DNA of 64,000 nucleotides from Cenococcum geophilum 1.58. Lineage: Eukaryota; Ascomycota; Dothideomycetes; Gloniales; Gloniaceae. The translations under genes and the position numbers were made by a program. A model generated the notes under the pieces. That model worked only from the letters and a program-made list of their open reading frames with translations. It had not been told where the DNA came from and did no database searches. Where the stretch lies: contig KV748181.1 in NCBI GenBank assembly GCA_001692895.1, positions 310,001 to 374,000 on the forward strand, written 5' to 3'. Position 1 is the first letter of the stretch. Each line of letters starts with the position of its first letter. Positions 46,209 through 56,594 of the stretch are shown in pieces.

Positions 46209-47663
46209 ATTAAAGCCTTNTAGGCCTTAGGGCTTATTAAGTTTCTTTAAATTTAAGCGTTAAGTTTTCGCGTAGTTTATATTAATAAAGCCTATACTAG
46301 TAGCTCCGCTATCTATAAGGATTTATACTTCCTTCTATTTTCTAAGTATTTAAATTTTGCTAAGTATATTAAGGGAGTTATATTATATATTAGCGCTAAA
46401 AGAGCCTAGACACTTATACTCTTCCACTTCTTATTCTAAGGCGTAACTTAGCCCTAGAATAATTCATTTTTCCAAATTAACTAAAGGTAAGACGCTTTAT
46501 AGTAACTAAGTATAATTTATAAAATAAGTACAATTTAAGAACTAAGAGGAACTACGTTAGACCTTTTTAAAAGGGTAAGTTTAATAATTCCTTTAAATAT
46601 ATCCCTTTTTACCACATCTAAAGCATTATCTATTCGCGGCTTAAGTTCTTTATTTATTAGTTCCTAAGGGTATATAGGATTAAGTGGCATTAAGGTCTAT
46701 AAGGTTATATATAGGACTTTTAGGTTTTAAAGATAAGTCACGCTTTAGGGTATATACCGGTTTTGTAGAGTTTTAAACGCAAGGTATAGTTAGCTTTAGG
46801 AAATAAGTCTATTTATTATATTAAAGGTCCTTATTAATTTGTTAATATATTATAGCAAATTCAGGTAAGTTTTTTAGCAGTTCTCTACCTACTAACTATA
46901 CTCTAATTTTATCTAAAATAGCTTAACGGAGAGCAGTAACTCTAGCGGCTTTATTCTAATCTAGTTTACTAATAAGGCCTAAAAATTCCGAAAAGAAGCT
47001 AGTAAAGTCTCGGTTCCATTATTATAGGTTTTTAAGTTTAGTAACAGCTATATATTCGCAGCTAGCTTTATTATATATTTATTTTAGTAGAGAGATAAAG
47101 ATTTTAAAATTAATAAAGGTGCCGTTATAGAAGAATGGGTCTATAGTTTATGTAGTATCTTTACTTAAATAAGACATTCTATAGCTAATCTTGCTAGCTT
47201 TAATAGGGTATTAGTTATAGTTTATTAAAAGTTTAAGACGGAGCTTAGTTATAAAGGGATATAGGTTATTTTAATTTCTATTAAACATTAGAGGGTTAGG
47301 GAGCTTTTTAGATTTTATAGTAGGTACTAGGTTCGTTATAGGTATAGGTTAAGTTACTATTACTAGTTTAGGGTTTATATTTAACGGGCTAGGTTTATAT
47401 ATAGTTATTTTAATTTTATTTATAGGTGTTATTGTTAGGGTCTCTAATATAAGTGCTTTAAGGTTATGGAGTTCTTTGCGGATTATTCCTATTAATTACT
47501 AGTACTAAGCTTCTAATATTGCTTACTGTTGGGCCAAAGCATCTATAAAGGACTGTTATATTATAGTTAACTATTCCCTAACTGGGGCTATAATGCTTAT
47601 AGTTAACGCGGTAGGTTTAAGTTCGTTTACTATTTTAATAGTAGTTATTTTAATATAATATAG

Positions 47664-48007
47664 TATAAGGGCGCGGAGAGACTTTGGGGAAGATTTAAAG
47701 GAATAATATAAATTTTATCTAAATCTAAGGGTGTATAGCTCTTGCTAAGAACAAGACATTGCGTAAAGAAGAGAAAGGAATAACAAGAGAATTATATAAT
47801 TAAGTAGTTAGGGGCTTAGTGGTTAATGCGTGCGCATATACGCACGCGGTCTTTAACGGACTTTAGTAAAATTTAATTAATCTAGTAGAATTTGGTAGAA
47901 GTTAATTAAGCTATTAGAATTCGGCAGAATTTGGTTAAAGCGTCGGAATTTATCTGTTAAGTGTTTCACTAAGACATTCTTACTGTAACTAAGCTAGTCC
48001 CGTTACA
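47664..48007 (-). repeat. LTR of Gypsy C (right copy)
   Basis: 344 bp, followed by CCTAT. On the minus strand this is the 5' LTR. Differences from the left copy are nearly all transitions. Confidence 0.92.
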
Positions 48008-48589
48008 CCTATTAGATAATAGTTAGGGGTTAAGGAGCTTAACGGACTTTAATTACTTTATTATTATATCCGTACTCCTTAGTATATTATATTTAGTAGA
48101 GTAAATAGGTTAACTAAAGCTTTAAAAAGGGGAAGCTAGGCTATTTTATAGGGCTATAAGGCTTTCTAGAATCTCTTATAGGGTCTTTTATATGTTTCTT
48201 ACTTTAAGACAATTAGCCTTCTAGCTAGCTACAAGGGCACGAATCTGCTCACGTACGTCTACAATATTATTATTATCTTTAATTTCTAATCCTAATTAGA
48301 TCTTAGGTTCCTCTCGGGTAAAGGTAGCTCTCTTAAATAAGCTTACTTTAGGTGCTATCGCTAGCTTTTTAGGGTTTATTAGTATTATATACTTTGGTTT
48401 TAATTCTAGGGGTATAGGTCTAGTCCTATCTGGCTTATAAAGTAGGATATTATTAAGGCCTTCCTAGGCAGTATAGAGTTGTTTTAGTGTCTAAGTATAG
48501 CGCGTTAATGCGTCGTTATAGACGAAGTTTCTTTTGGGGTAAGATATTATTAAGGCCTTCCCAAGCAGTATAGGGTGAGCTTAGTATAA

Positions 48590-48799
48590 TATTACGGCTT
48601 GTATAAATGCCTCTAAACCAAAGCTTGTAGAATGTTGTATTACGAAGATACTAAGCTAAAGAGAAAGGAAAAGGGGTTACTAGGACTGATATAAAAAATA
48701 TATAGGGGCAGCCGCCAAGGCGCTAGCAGTAGGCGAGCCAATCGCAGGTCGGCAGAATATGGCAGAATTTAGCAGGTAGCGTGCCGCAGCGCCGTCACA
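48590..48799 (-). repeat. LTR of Gypsy B (right copy)
   Basis: 210 bp partner of 33121-33331, followed by AGTAT. On the minus strand this is the 5' LTR. Confidence 0.92.
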
Positions 48800-48804
48800 A
48801 GTAT

Positions 48805-50243
48805 GGTAGTTAGGATTGGTTTATATAGTTTAGTATAATTTTTAAGTCCCTAGTAGACGTTAGCGGGAGTCTTATACCAGTGGAATTTAGTAGAATTCCC
48901 GGCTTAATAGAATTAAGTAGATTTCTTAAGTATAGGGTAGACAGTTATAGAAGTCTTATATTAGTAGGATTTAGTAGAATTCCTAGGTTAGTAGAATTAG
49001 GTAGAATTTTTGGATTTAGTTTTAGGTCTAAGTAATAAGTTATAAGGTACTTCTACTTATAATAGAAGGCAGTAAATAGGAGCTTAAGGTTGTCCTAATT
49101 AATAGTTACCTTATATAGCTTTATTTAGGATTATTTAAGAATTACTAAGTAACCTAGAATAGTAATAAAGAGTTGAATTAATTCTTTGTGGTTTAGGTAT
49201 TAAAGTTTTAGGAATACTATATAGGTAATACGGCCTAAGATAGTGTATTTGCTATTAAATCTAAATATATTAATATGCTAGTTAAGGGGGGTTAAAGTAA
49301 AACTATTATCTTACGCGAAGATTTTGCTAATAAATCCTATACTACTAGCTCCTATATTAATTAAGACTTAAGTATTAATCTATTAATTATTCTACTAAAG
49401 ACAATAATTAATAGTTATACTATAATCCTAAGAGTTAAAGTTTATAATATCTAAAGCATTTAATAATATCTTAAGGTAAAGCCGTTCTAGAGAGTAACTT
49501 AGCTTTAAGACCTTCCTTTTAAAGGCGATTAGGGTAGAGTTCTTATAGTATATTGGTTATGGCTTTATTCTTATAAGTAGTATTTATTAAAACACAAGTT
49601 AGAGCTAGATAATAATTAGGGTTAGTAGACGGGGCTTGCTTAAAACAATTGGTAGTTATTTATTTATATATTTAGAATAGCGGTATACTGCTTATACTAG
49701 TTATTTATATATATATTTAGGGCAGCTAAATAGAGCAGTAGTTTAAAATAATGGCCGTATTTAATATATTATCTATATTTAATAGATTCTTTTAGGGCGT
49801 AAATATATTATATAAGTTAGTTATAGATATAGAGGCTTTTAGGTTATTCTATATACGAAATAGAGTAAAATAGGGCAGTATAAGGCATAAGTTTAATATA
49901 ATATAGTATTATAAAATAAGTATAAGCGGCGATAATATATATTAAAGTTGATATTATTAAGCTATATATATAAACTACGTAATAGATTAAGGCGTTATAT
50001 AAGGAAAAAAGGTAGAAAAATAGGAAGAAAGGGTAAATATTATTAGCTTAGTTACTTAGTTAATAGATATACGGAGCAGAATAGGATTTAGTGGAACTTA
50101 GCGGAATATAGCGGAATGCGGTAGATTGTAATTAGATTGCCGTAGATTACCGTTAAATTGCCTTCTCGTGGTCGGTCTCTAGTTGCTAAGTTGGTGGAAA
50201 AGGGTGGATATATATAAGGTATTACAGGGGTGTTCTATAACAG
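48805..50243 (-). mobile_element. Older Gypsy fragments, including an LTR-like end
   Basis: Continues the DNA into which Gypsy B inserted. A minus-strand retropepsin trace (GASSIGFISKIFA, and the IQLFITILGYLVI region) spans about 49.0-49.4 kb with gag-like sequence beyond it. The reverse transcriptase and integrase that should follow are not here, so it is a fragment. The stretch 50050-50243 carries TATATATAAGG and ends ...TTCTATAACA beside a minus-strand polypurine-like AGGGGGCGATATAAC, looking like a minus-oriented 3' LTR of a separate element lying to the right. Repeats of TAGTAGAATTCCTAGGTTAG type occur at 48880-49010. Confidence 0.55.
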
Positions 50244-50999
50244 TTATATCGCCCCCTATTAGATTTATTATAGTGTCTCGTTTTTCTATATATTAACCCA
50301 CCTTTAAGTTTACTACGACCCTCCTATATCGCGCAGGCTTTCCAGCTATACTACGTGTATTAGTTCTAGGGCATATTATACCATAGATTTAATTAGGAGT
50401 TGCTATATCTTTATTAAATAGGTAGTAGGCGTATTCTACTACTATAGTAGCTCTAGTATATATTCTTATATATTATACTATAGAACTTAAAAGACTTTAA
50501 TATTTTATAAGTAAAAAGGTAAATTAATAAAATCGCTAATTACGTAGGCTATGTATTAAAAAAACACGATATAGGCTAGTTGGTTAAGTTGCCAAATGCC
50601 CTTAACTGCGCGCTAATTGCGTTAAATACTAACCATGCCATTAATAAGGGACAATATTTTGCCGATAATAATAGTATTACTATTATTATACTACTTTTGC
50701 TTATAAAAGGTCTAAAAAGAAACCTTAATAGAGGCGCGTATTAGCTATAAATATATTACTCTATAAAGCACTTACCTACCTACCTTATACTCCTTCTACT
50801 TTAGCTTATAATTTTAAGATATATTTTTAGGCCTTTTAGCATACATTAGGGCAAGGATACTCTACGCATTAGTATATAGTTTAGCATTATTTGCAATATT
50901 AATTTCCACATAATTAATTAATGCTATTTTTAAAATAGAACGCTACTAGAGAAGCGGCGCCCTAGGGGGGGGACTTCTATTTTTTATATACACGCAGAC
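50244..50999. other. RIP-mutated DNA, mostly unassigned
   Basis: The first 100 bases next to the LTR-like segment could be the 3' end of a Gypsy polyprotein on the minus strand. From about 50.56 kb the sequence is TA-rich, and I could not match it to any family. Confidence 0.35.
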
Positions 51000-51340
51000 A
51001 TATACTAGGGAGGAGAGGTAGAGAAAGTATACCTACCGGCCGCTCAGTAAGCGGATGAGTGACCTTTCCGCATAGGGTAAATACATAGGCGTACGGCTAG
51101 CCCAATGGGCCAATAGTACGCGTGCATTAGCGACTCGATTAGCGGAGGGCTAAGATATTTAAAAATATCCACGGCTTGGCTGCACCGCGGACATTCGCGA
51201 ATGTCGTTGTCTCAGCATGCTCAGACCACATAGGGAGGCCGGATAAATCCGGCCCGATGGCACTAAACCAGTTTAGGCCATCTGTCCCTGTATAGTCTAA
51301 GCCACTTTAGCCAACGTTTATAATACACGTTGGTATATCC
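51000..51340. other. GC-rich, hairpin-dense island
   Basis: Composition is near normal while both flanks are TA-rich. It contains GCCCAATGGGC (51100-51110), GATATTTAAAAATATC (51154-51169), the perfect palindrome GACATTCGCGAATGTC (51190-51205), AGCATGCT (51215-51222), GGCCGGATAAATCCGGCC (51237-51254) and CCAACGT...ACGTTGG (51311-51333). It lies directly 5' of the decayed helicase gene. It could be a structured leader, a transposon end, or a remnant protected from RIP. Confidence 0.6.
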
Positions 51341-51389
51341 GCATAGCTAATATTACAGATATTTACTTTTTATTCTTATAACGAGTTTA

Positions 51390-53220
51390 GGCAGCTTAAA
51401 AAATTCATTAATTATATACTAAGCTCTAGCGAATTAAATAGTCTATATAAGAAGTCTCCCCGCCTTCCTATTCCTGATATTAATTTTAAAATAGCCGTGA
51501 CGCGGTTTACTAAAGTAAATAATTAGTAATATCTGTACTAATAACGCGTTAATTTTAACTACCTACTCTTTATCTATTATATCTATAATCTAATAATTAA
51601 AACCTATTAAGATCTATCTATTATAACGTATTTAAGTCCTCCCTACCTTTATCTAACACTCTACTCTCCCTTTACTGCTTTTAAGCGCTATTTATTAATG
51701 CCTCTATTAAAGCGAATAAGGTAAAGAGGTTGTAAACTATAAGCCAGTTAAGTAGATTAATAAGCTAATAGTACGTAATAGGCTGGGGATTATATTAAAA
51801 TGGATCCCTAGCGGTCTCTATAGCTATATAGCCTACGGAGGGAGCTACTATAGCTTATAAGCAGCTCTTATAAGCTTTAAATAAGTAAGCTAGATAAAGC
51901 TATTACGGAGATATATCCGTACTGTAGTTGTACGGAGCAGCTTAAGGCCCTAAGGGTGCTAATATTTAAGCGGCGAGATCTTATGCTTATAGCTAAGACG
52001 TCTTTTAGCAAGAGTATAATAATATAAGTACTACTATATCTCGTACCTAATGCAGTTATTATTATTATTCTTTTATTTAACGCAATTAGGTTAGAGTAAG
52101 TAAAAAAGATTATAAAGCTACCTTATATTTGACCTATCTATGTATAGGGGAAAACAATATCTGCTAAGCTAATTAAGGATATCTATATGGGCAGCTATAT
52201 ATATATCCTTATCTCCCTAGAGCTTTTAGTTAGTAATAAGCTATATAAGGTTCTAATGGACCTAATATTTTGTTCTTATATTACCCTTATAGTGGTTAAT
52301 AAAGTACACATACTTACTAATTAGGGAGAGACTTTCCGTATAGCGTATACACAACTCTTTAAAGTACGTTTAATCTTAGTTAATAAGCCTTAGTTTATAT
52401 ATACCGTAACGCTAGACCCTTTTATATTTTAGACCATATATAAGCTGGCTAGGTTTAAACCTAATATATAAGTTATTAAAACCCTAATTAATCGGCTAGA
52501 GCTAAAGATTATATAGAGGGTTATAACCGTGCTAGAGAAGAAGGACTTTTAAGCTCTTTACTTTACTATTACTGCTACTCTAGTGTATTTATATACTACT
52601 AGTAATAGTAACTAAGGAGAGGGCGAGCAATTAAGAAGCCGCTTAATATCCGTATAGTAGATATAAGAACCAGGCGTAGGTTAAGCCTTAGTAGTTCTAT
52701 AGTACGCCTACTTAAAGAGCTTATTATACTAACCCTACGCCCAAAGACGCGGTTAATTAATGCGTAGTTACGTAATAAACTGCTATTTACCCTATGGCGG
52801 CTAGTTAATAAGAATTAGGTATGCTTGCGAGTAATATAACTTATATACTATAGAGACCCATAGTCTACTATTAGTAAAGACGTATATTACAGTAATTATA
52901 ACCTAGTAATATTTACGGATTGTAAGTATAATATTTACGCTAGCTATAGTGCGGATATCGCGAAAACCTACTAGGAGCCTATATTAAGTAATATATAAAA
53001 ATAGTTTACGTAATAGGCGGAGGCTAGGTATTAGGATACACTATAAACGCCTATAGTTAATTATATTATACCGGATAAATAGCTCTGTCGCCTTTATAAT
53101 ATAAGGTAGGTTTTAGATATAGCATTATTAAAGTAAGTAATACTTAAGTAGGATCCTAATATCCTCGGTAAGGAGCTTTTGTCCCTTATTAAGCTTTTAG
53201 CAGATAAGAAATAAAAGTAA
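51390..53220 (+). pseudogene. Decayed RecQ-like DEAD/DEAH helicase gene
   Basis: Plus-strand traces of a superfamily 2 helicase are readable in order: a Walker A-like block near 52.0 kb (LMLIAKTSFSKSIIIQVLL, where GKS would be expected), a motif Ia region with QVKK-like sequence at about 52.1 kb, SPELLVSNKLYKVL-like sequence (52.2 kb), motif II near 52.3 kb (LIVVNKVHILTN, normally V-V-D-E-V-H), FRIAYTQLFKVRLILVNKP (about 52.34-52.4 kb), the motif III trace VTLDPF, then a C-terminal part with a CNP-type Cys pair trace near 52.89 kb. Many RIP-type stops interrupt it. The closest group I know is the fungal RecQ-like helicase family often found near telomeres; the presence of the family is sound, the telomere link is only suggestive. 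Confidence 0.65.
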
Positions 53221-53684
53221 AAAAAAAAAAAATAGGGCAACTCTTAGGTTCTTCTGGGTTAATTATATAGATATTAGAGCGGTTTTTCTAAGCATTAAAG
53301 TAGTACGCTGCTATAAATAAGCGCTTATTATAAGCTCTTATATAGGCTTCGCAGGTTTTAGATAGGAGATTTAAAATATTAGTACCGTAGTAATTAGTGC
53401 CTTGCTATAGCGTTAATATATTATAGGCTAGTTAACAGTTAGCTATAGACCTCTTGCTAATAACTTAGGAAGAGGATATACCTATGCCTTTACTAACTCT
53501 TAGGTCTCTAGCTCCTACTCCTCCATTATTACCCTTATACTAACCATTAGATATATTTATACTACTAGCAAACTGCTAGTTAAATACGTCTTTATTAGTA
53601 CCGTAAAGGTAGTTAGCGCGATTAAATAGAGGTAAATATATACGAAGAGCACTATAGGAAATTAACGGCAATGCTAATTAGTAT

Positions 53685-53750
53685 ATAGCAGGCTAATATT
53701 AGGCAAGGTTAGCTAATATTAGACAGGGTTAGCTAATACTAGGTAAGTTT
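53685..53750. repeat. Three tandem units of about 20 bp between the convergent genes
   Basis: Head-to-tail units of GGTTAGCTAATATTAGGCA type lie in the gap between the ends of the helicase and DUF6589 remnants. Confidence 0.7.
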
Positions 53751-53879
53751 ACCTTATATCCGCTAAGCGGATATTACAACTACAGTAGCTAATATCTATT
53801 AGGATAATCCCTCCCTCCCCCTCTTACCCTATATCTTTTATAAGTATAGCCTAAGAACTAAATAGATTAATTAATTAAT

Positions 53880-56450
53880 AATATTAATTACTTGGGAATA
53901 TATACTAGTACTACTAACTATAGCGGATATTAAACGGTTATAGTAATAGCTTATAGCTAATATCTTATATTACTTATTAAGCAACTTATACGTAGGTTAA
54001 AGCTAGGTTTAAGTAAAGTTGGTAGGCAGTATAAAGCCATTTAACTTATTATTATTGTTATAGAGATTAAGCTTATTAAACACGGCGGAAAGATCACCGC
54101 CTAGCCGTAAATTAAACTTATTAAGGGTAGATTAATTAAGTTGTTTAATACCTAGTTATAATAAAGGCGGCGCTTTTATCTTTACTTACTATACCTAATA
54201 GCAAATAATAGAGCCTACGGTAATCGCATTAGCAAGTAATTAAATATCCACCGTAGCAGATTTAATAGTATATTAAGTAGGTATCCGTTTGCCGAATATA
54301 ATTTTAAACTTTATATATAGTAGCCCTATATAATTAGTTATATAAATGCTTTAGCGGAAGAGCGAGTTTAGGTTAAACGTTAAATTATTATAAGTATGTA
54401 TAAGCTGCTTTAGCTCCCTATTAAGTAACTTATTATTAAGATCTATTAAGTAGTAACTATTCTATTTACCGTAGTTATTTACTAGACTATTTACTAGGAT
54501 AGCTTATTAGAGCTTAGGGGAATAGGTATCTATTAAAGTTAACTAGAAGAAACATAATATCTCTAGTAGATAGTTTTTATTCTAACTACCTATAAAATAG
54601 ATATAGATATAGGGGAGCACGCGGCTAAGTAAGCTAATATTTATAAGCTTAATGGCGTGCTTAAGGACTTTATATATCTCTACTAGTTATAAGAAGCGGA
54701 TATATATTAAAAACTCTGCATTAGCAGGCTTAAGGAGTGTTTATAAGGATATAATACTACTAGCCTATTTAGGGTAACCCTTTTGCCGCGGTTCCGTAGG
54801 CTGGCTAGCATAGTTAGCTGCCTAAGAGACTTCCTAACTAAAAACAGCTATGCGGATATTCTTAACTACTGCTAATAGACGTTGCGGAGATAGACTCTTA
54901 AGGTACCGCTTAATATCTATAGGTAACTTAGTGTTATAGGAGCCCTTAATCTAAGTATAGAGTAACGCTATAATACAAGCGTTGAAACTATGGAGAATTA
55001 GCTCCTCTATATAATAAAACAGCGCATACTTAGTTAGGATATTCCTTTAACCTAGGTAGTTTATATAGGTATATAGCGTAGAGTACTCTTAGGCTAATTG
55101 CTTACCACTATAGTAATACCATATAACTATATATAGGTAGTTTAGCTTTAGGTACTAAAGAGCTAAAATAGGTAAAGCCTAACGTAGGCTATTATAGGTG
55201 GATATTAACTTAATACGTTCTCCCCGATATAACTAAATAAGCTTTACGGTCTTTTAATTACTATAAATTAAAAACAGTTACTCCTTAAATACTTTATTAG
55301 TGCGTTATAAATTTATTTAATAGAGAAAGATATTATTTAGTACCTTATAGGTTTTAGATATAGAAGCCTCTCTAGTTATAATAGGTCCTAGGTTAAGCCT
55401 AGACGTTCGCGTAGCGGGTATTATATTAATAATAGGTATATATAAATATTTAAACCATAGGTTTTTACTAAGTAATATATTAAGGCCTAGGTACGCTTCT
55501 TCAATAGCTTTATAAATTAAAGCTATTAAGATCTGCTTTTATATCTTATCTTATAGATTACTTAGAGCCTCTATAATATCTAAGAACTTAATTAAAATAT
55601 CCGTACGAAGCATACTTTATTAAAGCCCACTATTAGGTATATATACGCTAAAGATAAGCTTACTAGTTATACGCGAATAGAACGTCCTAGTATCCCTAAG
55701 TGTTTAATGCTAAACTTATTAGAGGTAGTTAAAGTTATTATAAATAATAATTATATTAGAAGCGGCACCTATTAAACGGATTTTCACTTATATATAGGTT
55801 AGTGTACACCTATACCGTGGAGATTATAGGCTAAACCTTAACTTTTAGGTTACCCGCTTTTTTTGCCGATTTAAAGTAATATAACTATTAATTAATTTAA
55901 GCCTATAGAGCACAGAAAGCACGTAACGCTTAACGCTGTTAGCTTAGAGATATATCCCTAACAGCTATAGAATATAATTTACGGAGTTTTATAAAAGGCT
56001 AAATATAAGTATAAAAGCTATTAGAACTGTACGGCCTTTATATAAAGAATATTTATATTAACCCTCTTAACATACTATAATTACGTGCTCTAGTATAGGT
56101 ATATAAGTCTTTATAGCTTAATAGTACTGCCCGAGGTTAAGCTGCTTAATATCTATATATTAGTTAAAGCCGCCAAATAGTAACTCTTTCTCCCTTAGCT
56201 CTTTAAGCTCTCCCTAGATAGTAAGAGCAATATTAGTACCCGCTATACCGCGTTTTTTTATCTCTTTAGTATAAATATCTAGGATATTAGCATCCTCTAA
56301 AAGTTTATTAAGGAGCTCTCTTACTCTTTTTTTCTTTAGTGCCTTACGTAAACCTTTAGCTATTCTAATCTATTTAAGCGCTAGGTCTTCTATAGACATC
56401 CGCTATAGCCTAAGACGGTTAATAATTACCTAGACCTTCTCTATAGCGGA
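53880..56450 (-). pseudogene. Decayed DUF6589-domain gene
   Basis: Minus-strand segments follow the DUF6589 pattern in order: KTVKLIQLYRGERIK with LPILALQYLKLNYLYIVIWY (about 55.1-55.3 kb), YLKSLSPQRLLAVVKNIRIA (about 54.85-54.93 kb), LVEIYKVLKHAIKLINISLL (about 54.63-54.69 kb), LVNNYGKWNSYYLIDLNNKL (about 54.42-54.48 kb) and IIFGKRIPT near 54.3 kb. The N-terminal part (about 55.8-56.4 kb) is less clear; ILEHVIIVC near 56.09 kb may be a separate domain of the ORSD/DUF3505 kind. Stops of the RIP type are frequent. The biochemical role of DUF6589 is unknown to me; the genes are often multicopy and lie among transposons. It runs tail to tail with the helicase remnant. Confidence 0.6.
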
Positions 56451-56594
56451 TATCCTTTTAGCGGATATTGCGGATATTATGGGTATTGCGGGTATTATAG
56501 GTATTTTATTAACTCTTACTTCTTTATCCTCTTGGGGATCTATATAGTTTAGTAGCGGTAAGTAGGCTATTTATTATAAACGCTTTAAGTATAA

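Larger units (their letters stand above)
38527..48007 (-). mobile_element. Ty3/Gypsy LTR retrotransposon fossil (C), nested in B
   Basis: LTRs at 38527-38869 and 47664-48007 (343-344 bp, from TATAAGGGCGCGGAG to the CCCGTTACA/CCTGTTATA pair) are flanked by CCTAT at 38522-38526 and 48008-48012. A polypurine tract (minus-strand AAAAGGGGGGG) lies just inside the left LTR, fixing minus-strand orientation. Domain traces in Gypsy order are gag (about 46.4-47.6 kb), protease (about 45.9-46.4), reverse transcriptase (about 45.0-45.6), RNase H (44.4-44.9) and integrase (43.1-44.3). A Copia element sits near its 3' end. Broken by very many RIP-type changes. Without the Copia it is about 6.0 kb. Confidence 0.9.
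33121..48799 (-). mobile_element. Ty3/Gypsy LTR retrotransposon fossil (B), outer layer of a triple nest
   Basis: LTRs at 33121-33331 and 48590-48799 (about 211 bp, starting TGTTACGGCTTATAC and ending in the CATTACA/CGTCACA pair) are flanked by AGTAT at 33116-33120 and 48800-48804. The polypurine tract (minus-strand GAAGAGGGGGGTGA) sits inside the left LTR, so the element reads on the minus strand. Traces of gag and a zinc knuckle (about 37.8-38.5 kb), retropepsin (about 37.1-37.7), reverse transcriptase (about 36.0-36.6), RNase H (35.3-35.9) and integrase (33.9-34.9) follow in Gypsy order. Without the nested insertion it is about 6.2 kb. Ends look whole; coding capacity is destroyed by very many RIP-type changes. 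Confidence 0.9.
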
